A model generated the notes under the pieces. That model worked only from the letters and a program-made list of their open reading frames with translations. It was not told the origin of the DNA and did not search any database. Below, in pieces: positions 8,776 to 16,578 of a DNA stretch of 17,260 bases (positions are counted from its first letter, which is position 1; each line of letters begins with the position of its first letter). This DNA is from Rodentolepis nana (lineage: Eukaryota > Platyhelminthes > Cestoda > Cyclophyllidea > Hymenolepididae): the NCBI GenBank assembly GCA_900617975.1, contig UZAE01012590.1, positions 3,440 through 20,699 on the forward strand, in the 5' to 3' direction. Made by a program: the position numbers and the translations under genes.

Positions 8776-9527
8776 GCAAGGTTAAATATCATCTGATCTC
8801 CACATCACAATAAGTCATTAAGCATATGAAACATTTATGTTAAGTGGTTTGAACTATTCTTTCAATTAATAGACTAGTGGCATGAATTCATCATGAATCT
8901 AACCCATATATCCTCAATTTCAGACTAATTGTTCCGAAGTTGCTGGTGGTTATGGTGGCGCTATTCAGATCAATTCACCGAATTGATTTAGTTCCTCACT
9001 GGATCATTTCAAATTGACAAATTTAACCTCACCTTCCCGACTAGAGTAGATTGTTTAAGATTTAGTGGAGCAATTTTGTGCAAACTTTTGCTCTAAGTTA
9101 CACCTTACTGGTTAGTTAGTTTATGAATCCACACAATCTGCTGTCGATATACGCAAGCATTTGTGTTATTACCTGGTGATTCTGTGTGGTTGTTAATTGC
9201 CTACAGACGTGCTAGCAATGAAACAAATAATAACACGAAAAATTAACGGGGAGACTATATCACTACCGCAATTTTGACCACATTGGAAGGAGTTTTTGAA
9301 GAATTTAAATTAGGTGGCTACGCGCTCAGTTGGGCATCCACTTCACTAGGTCTGGATGTGGGAGATGAACACAAGTCACGTGATGTTTAGCTTGCCAGAC
9401 ATGTGTGTTAACCTCTACCCCCACCGCCCCTCGGCGCATGTCATGCCAAGTAGACACTCATATTTCCATATTTAACAACGCAACGCGTTACCATTGCAGC
9501 AACAGTTGCTTAGTTCATGCTTTTCAG
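8776..9527 (+). other. Mostly non-coding stretch with one candidate short exon
   Basis: Apart from the candidate terminal exon at 8924-8986, no gene, RNA or repeat is recognised. An intact CACGTG occurs near 9377 but without the surrounding SINE head. Confidence 0.45.
8924..8986 (+). CDS. Candidate short terminal exon, unassigned
   Basis: A good acceptor (CTCAATTTCAG, ending at 8923) is followed by 20 codons reading TNCSEVAGGYGGAIQINSPN and then TGA. The glycine-rich content and clean acceptor make it look exon-like, but nothing upstream on this strand is identified to join it. It could equally be chance in AT-rich DNA. I do not recognise the product. Confidence 0.2.
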   Translation, partial: TNCSEVAGGYGGAIQINSPN

Positions 9528-9640
9528 CAAGGAACAAAGTGGGAGGGGGGGGGGTAGTTATATTAGAGAGGTAAAAGATCGGGTGAAACGTGCAAGTCGT
9601 GCTGATTCATTATTTGATAAATATCTGCAAGATTTGGCAA
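9528..9640 (+). CDS. Candidate internal exon, unassigned
   Basis: An open frame runs from an acceptor-like CTTTTCAG (ending at 9527) to a donor GTAATG at 9641. It encodes YIREVKDRVKRASRADSLF followed by DKYLQDLA, an amphipathic, charged stretch unlike the surrounding AT-rich junk. A run of ten G at 9545-9554 breaks the front part into a glycine tract, so the acceptor may instead be ATTAG ending at 9566. If the donor is not used the frame continues to a stop at 9735. I do not recognise the family. Confidence 0.35.
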
Positions 9641-9752
9641 GTAATGGCACAGAACTTCCACCTAGTTATCACTGCTGTGTGCTGAGTTTGGCACGAATAA
9701 AACTGATGGTATTCTTCGTTAAAATATCAGTCTAAGATCCTCTCCACTTGGT

Positions 9753-9783
<31 letters not shown>

Positions 9784-9814
9784 AAAANGGAGGGAGGGGA
9801 GGGGGGGGGTGGGG
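9753..9814 (+). repeat. Long poly-G tract with an ambiguous base
   Basis: Thirty consecutive G (9753-9782) are followed by A5, an N at 9788, and then G-rich blocks to 9814. Homopolymer length here is unreliable and the N may mark an assembly or base-calling failure. A stable G-quadruplex is possible. The glycine-rich open frame across it is an artefact. Confidence 0.9.
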
Positions 9815-9949
9815 AAAAAGTAGACCGTATAAATTTAAGCAAAATTTTAAAATTTTTCATTATTTTTCTTCTGAACTATCTTCTTTCAAATATTTTTCCC
9901 ATTTGCAGTGTAGCCGGTTGCCAAACCAATAAGCCTTGGCTTATCCACC

Positions 9950-10124
9950 GTAGCCTCTATGGCATAAAAGTACAATAAAGGGTTTGTTATACAATGCAGG
10001 GACTATTGATTAGAGGCGCCCTGATGGGTCAACGCACTCACGGCTACACTTGCTCCCTACGCGACAAGTAGCACGTCGCACCACCGAGTCTGTCTGGGTG
10101 CACCTGAGATTTTTATGTTCGCCC
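9950..10124 (+). repeat. Dispersed repeat P, copy 1 (inverted relative to 13327-13461)
   Basis: This region matches the reverse complement of 13327-13461 across its length. Shared anchors include GATTAGAGG, CTACGCGACAAGTA, CGAGTCTGTCT and GATTTTT. It differs by an extra 40 bp (10017-10056, GCCCTGATGGG to TTGCTCC) that copy 2 lacks. It is unrelated to the SINE family, and its class is unknown. Confidence 0.7.
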
Positions 10125-10205
10125 TTGATAGCGTTGTGCACTCCGCAAATTGCATTAATTAGCACAGTTTGAGGATTTTAAAATAAACCAATAATATTTT
10201 ATTCC

Positions 10206-10514
10206 CTACTTATACAATATATATAAAATGTAACGACACTTATTCACGATTAAGTTATTTTTATAAGCAACGAAGTTTTGCCCACAGAAACGTTTTAAAC
10301 AATTCCTCAATTCAGTATCGATTGTCTCGAAATGGATTTTGACGAGTCCCTTATGCGCTATTCTTCCGAATAGAATATTTGAATTGCAACTGTGAAGGGA
10401 GTTCGCAGACGTTGTAGTGTGCGTGGTTTGGTCATTGTTATAAGGCACACTATCCTTGATCTGACCAGGCAAGAACAGTCTACTATTCAGGTCAGACCAA
10501 CTTTGCTGATGCAA
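10206..10514 (-). CDS. Possible small minus-strand ORF, 102 codons, unassigned
   Basis: An uninterrupted minus-strand frame starts at an ATG (10512-10514) and ends at TAG (10206-10208). An AATAAA signal on the same strand overlaps the region just past the stop (10198-10203). CCAAT-type boxes on both strands lie 78-102 bases upstream of the ATG (10592-10596, 10612-10616). The protein reads MHQQSWSDLNSRLFLPGQ at its start and has no motif I recognise, signal peptide or membrane span. In AT-rich DNA a 102-codon ORF can occur by chance, so this is a weak call. Confidence 0.25.
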   Translation of the reverse strand: MHQQSWSDLNSRLFLPGQIKDSVPYNNDQTTHTTTSANSLHSCNSNILFGRIAHKGLVKIHFETIDTELRNCLKRFCGQNFVAYKNNLIVNKCRYILYILYK

Positions 10515-11261
10515 TACACTAACGCTACATTGGGGGGGGGGGGTTCAAAAGTTGTGGTCTCCAACGCATAGAAATAAATGGCCGGATTGTGATTGGCCAG
10601 GGAAATTTGAACCAATCATGCTGTGTCCTAGCGTGCTTTTGACGTGGAAAAAAGCACAGTGATAGAGTGGCGTCGAGATTTCATTTCTGGTACAAAGTGA
10701 GGCATTGCTTCACTAAACCTATCATGAGACTTAATTCCATCTTTTATGCTTGATTCAAGAAATGAAATTTCGCTCTCCTGTTACAATTGTTGAGCGATCA
10801 GCGGGTCAGTTAATTCCCTCCGATCCTATTAACTTAATAGATAAACTCTTTTTAAGTTGACAGTCATCTCCCTTTTTAATTTTGAGTAGAAAACTCCGGT
10901 TTTATAATGATCTTAGGTAGTGACTAGCGCGTTAGGATCAAACTGTTGAAACCTCAAAGCATACATTATTTGCAGATAAAAATACATCGATGTGCTTGCC
11001 ACAGTTTTTTATGAATGCAGGCAGACCATATTTCCCAGGGAAATAACTAGAGATTTATGGAAAATTGATTTCCTATACCATCAAAAGAGCCACGAAAGAA
11101 ACAAATCACAAAGATAAAAAAGTAGTGAATGCACATGAACATGTAAAATTCGGCGTAGAGAACAATTTGGAATCCCTTCAAGGGGAATTGGTTGACGGTT
11201 TCTGTCATTTGGTCAAGGAGATGCACTACTTCAAATAAATCTTAAGGGAAAATTTATAAAC
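10515..11261. other. Intergenic region with CCAAT-type boxes and a poly-G run
   Basis: Twelve consecutive G occur at 10532-10543. ATTGG at 10592-10596 and CCAAT at 10612-10616 form a closely spaced pair of Y-box-like elements, 15 bases apart and in opposite orientations. No coding region is supported. Confidence 0.45.
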
Positions 11262-11324
11262 AAATGGTAGGCTATATGATAGCTATCAATAGCTCTTTAG
11301 TTGATTTCGAATTTCACAGAGGTG
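11262..11324 (-). mobile_element. SINE-like retroposon, copy 7, tail part (interrupted host)
   Basis: This is the tail end of an antisense copy (AAATGGTAGGC through TTTCACAGAGG). The rest of the same copy continues at 11636. It was split by insertion of copy 6. The flanks AAGGGAAAAT on the left and AAAGGAAAAAT on the right may be its own decayed target duplication. Confidence 0.8.
11314..11324. repeat. Target-site duplication of nested SINE copy 6, left arm
   Basis: TCACAGAGGTG here is matched by TCACAGGGGTG at 11625-11635, ten of eleven identical. Both arms are SINE body sequence belonging to the interrupted host copy. Confidence 0.75.
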
Positions 11325-11624
11325 GGGGTGCACCCTGTGCCACGTATACTCATACGGCAAAAAGTCTATCAACCGGCAGTTCACTTCTCACTTCAAACTA
11401 CCATCATCTCACTCTATGTCATATCCAACCACTTCCACAGTACTCACCTCACCTTTCATCTACCTTTGTGTTTGTCTCTTACATCTTTTAAACACTCTTC
11501 TGTTCCTCCCACCCCGTCTCGAATTTTTCCCACTTTGATGTTCCTCCTCCCCTCTGTGAAGCTTGAAGTCAACTAAAGGGCTAGTGATAATAGTCAAAAC
11601 GCCTGCCATTTGAACTAAAAAAAA
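11325..11624 (+). mobile_element. SINE-like retroposon, copy 6 (sense, nested in copy 7)
   Basis: This 5'-truncated sense copy begins within the head at GGGGTGCACCC, so GTGCGATAGACTTACC is missing, and ends in an A-rich tail (AACTAAAAAAAA). It interrupts antisense copy 7, whose two parts flank it, and it is bordered by the 11-bp duplication at 11314-11324 and 11625-11635. This is direct evidence for order of insertion: copy 7 first, copy 6 later. Confidence 0.85.
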
Positions 11625-11635
11625 TCACAGGGGTG
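11625..11635. repeat. Target-site duplication of nested SINE copy 6, right arm
   Basis: TCACAGGGGTG directly follows the A-rich tail of copy 6. Confidence 0.75.
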
Positions 11636-11880
11636 AGGAGCATCGAAGTGGGAAAATTCGAGAGGGGGAACAGAAGAGTGAGTCACAGATGTAAAAGAGA
11701 CAGACCCAATGGTAGGGAGAAAGGTGAGGTGAGTACTGTGAATGTAGTCGAACCGGTCATACAGACGGGTAATGGTAGTTTGAAGTGAGAGGTCAACGGC
11801 CTGGTTATGGACTTATTTACCATATGAGTATACATTGACCAGGCTGCACCACGTGGAAGTAAGTCCATCCCTCACCCCTC
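11636..11880 (-). mobile_element. SINE-like retroposon, copy 7, head part (interrupted host)
   Basis: This is the body and head of the antisense copy whose tail is at 11262-11324. It resumes at AGGAGCATCGAAGTGGG and runs to the head at CCATCCCTCACCCCTC. Its head is more diverged than most (GTATACATTGACC and AAGTCCATCCC), consistent with it being the older of the pair. Confidence 0.8.
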
Positions 11881-12228
11881 CAAAGGAAAAATAACGCCTC
11901 CAATTTACAATGAGCATCTTCAAATTCTCTAAATTCGTCGTACTCGGATTGTCCAGATAACTAACGCACAGTTTTATGCACATTGAAGGATGGTGGTTTT
12001 GAGAAGCCAAATTCGTCTGTAAATAGTGTCACCCTGTGTGTCAACTCTTTCGTTCGTTTCTAAGGCAAAATGTCATTACTAATATCACCAAACAAGTCTC
12101 AGTGATTGGAGATGGAGACCACCCATTTATATGGGTTGGCCACTAAAATCTAAATGAAACATTGATATGACCTTATTCAACGGATCTACTAACATGCAGG
12201 CTAAGTGGGACTTATGTTTATTGAATGC
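11881..12228. other. Spacer, no feature supported
   Basis: No gene or RNA is supported. GGTTGGCCACTAA near 12136 resembles the mariner inverted-repeat end seen at 14391, but it is more than 1.3 kb from the transposase remnant and is not accepted as its partner. Confidence 0.45.
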
Positions 12229-12553
12229 ATTTATTTTATATCAAATGGCAGGCGTTTTGATGGTTGTCAATAGCCATTTAGTTGACTTCAGGGATCACAG
12301 AGAGGGGAAGGAACATCAAATTGGAAAAAGTCGAGAGAGGGGGTGGGGGAGAAGAGTGTTTAAAAGATGTAAGAGACAAACACAAAGGTAGATGAAAGGT
12401 GAGGTGAGTACTGCGAAAGGGGTTGGATATGACATAGAGTGAGATGATGGTAGTTTGAAGTGAGAAGTGAACTGCCAGTTGATAGACTTTATTGCCGTAT
12501 GAGTATACGTTGCCCAGGGTGCACCACGTGGAGGTAAGTCTATCGCAAACCCC
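12229..12553 (-). mobile_element. SINE-like retroposon, copy 8 (antisense)
   Basis: This is a full-length reverse copy with the tail ATTTATTTTATATC on the left and a head ending GCAAACCCC on the right. All three head palindromes are intact. It is followed by an inverted scrap of the same head, which makes a hairpin (see 12527-12576). No target duplication is recognised. Confidence 0.85.
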
Positions 12554-12576
12554 AAAACAATAGACTTACCTCCACG
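12527..12576. repeat. Perfect 17-bp hairpin made from two opposed SINE heads
   Basis: CGTGGAGGTAAGTCTAT (12527-12543) and its exact reverse complement (12560-12576) are separated by 16 bases. The first arm is the head of copy 8. The second is an isolated fragment of a sense head with no body behind it. Confidence 0.9.
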
Positions 12577-13326
12577 TTTAAATGTTCGAAAATAATGAGG
12601 CATCGTTTGGTAAAATTTTGTCAATTGGTTTGGGATCCTGGGTGGGAATTTGGCTATTTTGGAGTCTAACTAGACAATAGTAGACACAGGTTATGAAACC
12701 AAGACCGTAGAGCACTGGGATATGGTTTGGTCTAGCGCAGCTATTTACGTTATTTAATAGAAGGCCCTAGCACATTTCGTTTCCTAATGTCATTTCGGCT
12801 TCCTCTGAACCTACTCCCAATTCCGTTTTACGTCATTTATCGCCTCCATGTTCAGATGCGTAAAGATCTTGTGAAGTGAGGGATTATTCTGCCAATTTAA
12901 CCATTACCTGAAAAAGAATTCAAGCCTTTTCTAACGTGAACGAAAGGATTTGCAATTTATACCTGTTGTTGATATCCTCAATAATGGGGGATGGACCCTA
13001 TAGTTCGTATTTTGACAATTATTCGATGCACCAGATGATTAATTGGCAATGTTTAAGCTAACCAAACAAACACGCGAGTTATATAATTTAATAAAATTAT
13101 ATCTTATTCTCATCCACTTTTATGGCTGTAAGTTACTTATATTCGTAATTTCCTAATTAAGTCAATTGAAACAGTGTGTTGGTAGTATTGGTAGATAATC
13201 GCAAAGTTCGTTGCAAATAATAAAAATGAGTTAACTATGCCTTAAAATAACTGGTTTAATTTAGTTGTTTTTACAAATAAAGTACATTTAGCGTTAGTAG
13301 TCTCCCTAATTTACGTCATTGTTGAT
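12577..13326. other. AT-rich spacer, no feature supported
   Basis: No ORF, RNA gene or family repeat is recognised. The N-terminal third of the mariner transposase might be expected near its right end, but I see no trace of it. Confidence 0.5.
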
Positions 13327-13461
13327 TGGGATGAGCAAAAATCACATGCGCACCAAGACAGACTCGGAGGTGCGGTCGTGTTACTTGTCGCGTAGCCTCT
13401 AATCGGTAGCCCCTGCACTGCTTAGCAAACTCTTCAGTGTACTTTTAAAGACTAGGCTATG
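13327..13461 (-). repeat. Dispersed repeat P, copy 2
   Basis: This matches 9950-10124 in inverted orientation but lacks that copy's 40-bp internal block. It lies just upstream of the mariner remnant, with about 80 bases between, and no mariner terminal repeat is present in it. Confidence 0.7.
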
Positions 13462-13539
13462 TGGCATATGCCCATCTCAACTAGACATTTCCCTCGTCAT
13501 AAATCTGTTTCCTCCATACTGATGAGGCCTTAGAGGTAT

Positions 13540-14317
13540 TCCAAACTTGGAGAACTTGCCTTGGAGCATACATGCATTGAAAATAAATTAAAAACCCTTG
13601 GTTACGTCAAGAAACTTGATTTATGGATCCCTCACCAGTTAAAGGCAATTCATTTGACGCAACGGATTAGCATCTGTGATTCGCCGCTACTGAAACGCAA
13701 TGAGAATGAGAATGATCCATTTCTGAAGAACCTAGTTACTGGCGACGAAAAGTGGATAGTTTATAACAATGTTACTCGCAAGAGATCATGGGTGAAGCAA
13801 GATCAACCAGCCCAAACAGTATCAAAAGCAGAGATTCACCAAAAAAGATTATGCTGTCAGTCTGGTGGGATCACAAAGGAATTTTGTATTTTGAACTAAT
13901 GCCGCAGAACCGCAGAACGATAAATTCAAATGTGTATGTTGAAGAACTCGAAAAACTGAAGGATGCAATTGAAGATAAGTGGCCGGCATTATCAAATCGG
14001 AAGGGTGTTGTTTTCCATCATGATAACGCAAGGCCCCACACATCTTTGGTTACTCGGCAAAAATGATTGGAACTGGGTTGGGATGTTTTGTCACACCCAC
14101 CATATAGCCCTCACCTTGCGCCTTCGGATTACCATTTGTTTCGTTCCATGCAAAACTCTTTAAATGGTCAAATTTTAACAACGCGGATGATGTCGGATCA
14201 CACCTAATTCAGTTTTTTAATAGCAAAGACCAGACATTTTACGAACGGGGAATTTGTACTCTGCCAGAACGATGGAAAAAGGTCATCGACAAGAACGGCC
14301 AATATCTAATTGAATAA
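13540..14317 (+). pseudogene. mariner transposase pseudogene, 5'-truncated
   Basis: This is a remnant of a Tc1/mariner-superfamily cut-and-paste transposase. Coding similarity starts near LGELALEHTCIENKLKTLGY and runs to the normal C-terminus (QYLIE, stop at 14315-14317). About the first third, including the N-terminal DNA-binding helices, is missing. The three catalytic aspartates are present: in TGDEKW (codon 13744-13746), HHDNARPH (14022-14024) and PSDYH (14127-14129). The last two are 34 residues apart, the D34D signature of mariner. At least three lesions inactivate it: a frameshift near 13846, an in-frame TGA at 14064-14066 and a frameshift near 14176. The subfamily is not assigned firmly. 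Confidence 0.9.
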
Positions 14318-14363
14318 AGTTATATTTTTAAACAAAAATTCCGAATTTGCCTTCTTATTTGAA

Positions 14364-14391
14364 ATCGGCAATGACTTAGTTGCCAACCTAA
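14364..14391 (+). mobile_element. mariner 3' terminal inverted repeat
   Basis: Read on the minus strand, the end begins TTAGGTTGGCAACTAAGTCA and continues ATTGCCGATTT, a typical mariner terminus. It is followed by TA, the expected target dinucleotide. No matching 5' terminal repeat is found upstream of the pseudogene, so the element is truncated. Confidence 0.75.
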
Positions 14392-14393
14392 TA

Positions 14394-14753
14394 GTTCCAA
14401 ATATAACTTATTTACCTCAACAATATCGAGGGAACAGAGGATGTGATGTGAATAGGGCTTATTGTGGTTAGGCATCCAATCGTTCATTTGGCTACGTAGA
14501 CCATGGAGTGACTATTAATTTTTGACTGATTGAGAGGTCTCTGAGCTCATGCTGCACATGGACTCCAACACGATTAGTAACATGACCGCAAATTGATGGT
14601 TAGGAGATCAATAGCACACTGCTCAAGCGCGAATAAGATTTCTTGGTTCAGCCGTGTTGGCGTTTGTGCACCCCACAGCCTGTCCTCAAGCAGGCTTAGT
14701 TTGGACCACCCCCACCCCCACCCCAACCCCAACCAAGCCAGTTATCATTGTAG
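14394..14753. other. Spacer with a C-rich tract
   Basis: A CCCCCA/CCCCAA-type tract lies at about 14706-14733, able to form a G-quadruplex on the minus strand. It also serves as part of the pyrimidine-rich lead into the candidate acceptor at 14753. Nothing else is supported. Confidence 0.5.
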
Positions 14754-14855
14754 AATATGGAAGTGTGCGATCTGGACCAGACGTGTTCCTCTAGATGCTC
14801 CAATGGTTTTGTACATAGCTCCAATTACGTTACAATAAACGCACGCAGTTGTCAG
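14754..14855 (+). CDS. Candidate internal exon, cysteine-rich module, unassigned
   Basis: An acceptor (TTATCATTGTAG, ending at 14753) and a strong donor (CAG|GTAGGA at 14856) bound exactly 34 codons, phase 0 at both ends. The frame reads NMEVCDLDQTCSSRCSNGF and ends NARSCQ. The four cysteines are spaced C-x5-C-x3-C-x17-C, as in small secreted or EGF/antistasin-like disulphide modules, though no family can be named. The frame stays open past the donor into SINE copy 9. Exons to either side are not found in the window, so this may be one exon of a long-intron gene or chance. Confidence 0.35.
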
Positions 14856-14904
14856 GTAGGAAAACCAAGATCACTCCTTCAGTGTATTAGGCACCCCTCT
14901 GTTA

Positions 14905-15330
14905 TATTTATTTATTTATGCCATATGACAGGCGTTTTGACAGTTTTGATTAGCCCCTTGGCTGACTTTGGGGCTCTACAGAGAGGAGGAGGAACTTCAA
15001 AGTGGCAAAATGTAGATGGGGGGGAGAGCAGAAGAGTGATTCACAGATGTGAAATAGACAGACAGACACAGGAGCAGAGAAAAGATAAGATGAGTACTGT
15101 GAAAGTAGTTGACTATGTCATGCAGTGGGGCCATTGTGATTTGAAGTGAAAGTCAAATGCCGATTAATAGACTTTTTTGCCGTATGAGTATATGTTGCTC
15201 AGGGTGCACCACGTCAGATCATGTGGTAGTTTGAAGTCAACTGCAGATATATATATACTTCATTGCGGCACGAATAAACGTTAGCCAGGGTGAACCATGA
15301 GGAGGTAAGCCTATCGCGTATGCCCCTCCC
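14905..15330 (-). mobile_element. SINE-like retroposon, copy 9 (antisense, duplicated head)
   Basis: This reverse copy has tail TTTATTTATTTATG on the left. After the first head module reaches GGTGCACCACGT (about 15205-15216), a second diverged module begins at TGGTAGTTTGAAGTCAACTG (15221-15240). It repeats the head as far as GGAGGTAAGCCTATCGC, giving about 425 bp in all. The second head is more mutated than the first, and an AT dinucleotide run sits at about 15246-15257. Confidence 0.8.
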
Positions 15331-15646
15331 CACCTCACTCCATCCCTATATATTTAAATATGACTGACAAGTAATATGACCACAACCACAGTATCCATAG
15401 GCCGTCAAGGTGCCTGCAAATGTGAGTGTAATAGCTCACAGGTAGCAAAACAGATGCCCTTCATCACGAAGAGACATGAGTGGAAAAGAAATGCCCTAAA
15501 AGTAATTGCCATTTAATTATGAGTAAATTATGGTGATCTCCCGGTTACCTCCGTACTTATCTGGCGACACTGATGACTTCATTTATTCCCCTTATTTAGC
15601 CACCCCCCACCCCCCCAAGGTTCACATAGATTTATATTTATTTCCA
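15331..15646. other. Spacer with a C-rich tract
   Basis: No gene is supported. A run of C broken by single A lies at 15601-15618, just ahead of copy 10. Confidence 0.5.
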
Positions 15647-15910
15647 GGGGTGTGCGATAGACTTACCTCCACGTGGTGCAGCCTAGGCAACGTATACTCA
15701 TACGGCAAAAAGTCTATTAACTTCAAACTACCATCACCTCACTCTATGTCATATTCGACCCCTTTCACAGTGCTCATCTTACCTTTTCTCCGCCTTTGTG
15801 TCTGTCTGTCTGTCTTTTTCACATCTGTGAATCATTATTCTGTCCACCCTCTCGACATTTAGCCTGAAATAAGCTAAAGAGCTCATGAAAACTATCAAAA
15901 TGCATTACTA
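15647..15910 (+). mobile_element. SINE-like retroposon, copy 10 (sense, internally deleted)
   Basis: The head is a consensus-like GGGGTGTGCGATAGACTTAC. Two deletions shorten the copy. About 18 bp (CCGGCAGTTGACTTCTCA) are missing after AGTCTATTAA near 15720, and about 35 bp are missing after CTCTCGACATTT near 15860. The tail region is eroded (TCAAAATGCATTACTATTACG). A TCTG microsatellite expansion lies at about 15800-15815. Confidence 0.8.
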
Positions 15911-16227
15911 TTACGAATAGGAAGATTTAAGTCTCATCAACTTCGTCATGCCAATATTGACTTCACTTAAGTTTTACCTAATAGCGATATTTTTGTTTAC
16001 AATTTTGCGCCCTGTACGGCTGTGAAATGTCGATTGTATCAGCTAAATGAAAGTTGAGCTACAAACGAGTAATTTTCATCCACGATGTCAAAACGTCATG
16101 GGCCAAATTAAAGTTTCTTTTACAAAAAATAGGCTTATAACCTGCAATTTTTTAGACGAGGTGAAATCGAGGGAAAAGTATGGGCCTTTATCAATCTTCT
16201 TTTTCATTTAAAGTCCAGGTGACTTTA
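15911..16227. other. AT-rich spacer, no feature supported
   Basis: No ORF, RNA or repeat is recognised between copies 10 and 11. Confidence 0.5.
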
Positions 16228-16238
16228 AATTTCATATT
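16228..16238. repeat. Target-site duplication of SINE copy 11, left arm
   Basis: AATTTCATATT is matched by AATCTCATATT at 16568-16578, one mismatch in eleven. Confidence 0.75.
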
Positions 16239-16567
16239 CTTTATTTATTTATATCAAATGAAAGGCGTTTTGATAGTTAACATTAGCCCTTCAGCTGACG
16301 TCGGGCTTCACAGAGGGGAGGAATAGACAAAGTCTCAAGATGTGGAGAGGGGGAGCAGAAGAGAGATTTGCCGATGTGAAATAGAAAAATAGACACGAAG
16401 GCGGAGAAAGGTAAGATGAGTACTGTGGAAGTGGTGGAATATGGCATACAGTTGGGGGTGATGGTAATTTGAAGTGAGAAGTCAACTGCCGGTTTATAGA
16501 CTTTTTCGCCGTATGTGTATACGTTGCCCAGTGTGCACCACGTGGAGGTAAGTCTTTCGCCCACCCC
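16239..16567 (-). mobile_element. SINE-like retroposon, copy 11 (antisense)
   Basis: This is a full-length reverse copy with tail CTTTATTTATTTATATC on the left and head ending CGCCCACCCC on the right, bounded by an 11-bp target duplication with one mismatch. CCACGTGG and GTATAC are intact. Two minus-strand open frames of over 90 codons across it are the repeat's shared pseudo-frame. Confidence 0.88.
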
Positions 16568-16578
16568 AATCTCATATT
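16568..16578. repeat. Target-site duplication of SINE copy 11, right arm
   Basis: AATCTCATATT directly follows the CCCC of the head. Confidence 0.75.

Noticed and set aside
9748..9978. Glycine-rich ORF
   Set aside because: It is a translation of the poly-G tract across an ambiguous base.
12133..12150. GGTTGGCCACTAA as the missing mariner 5' terminal repeat
   Set aside because: It is too far from the transposase remnant, has only a partial match, and no N-terminal transposase coding lies between.
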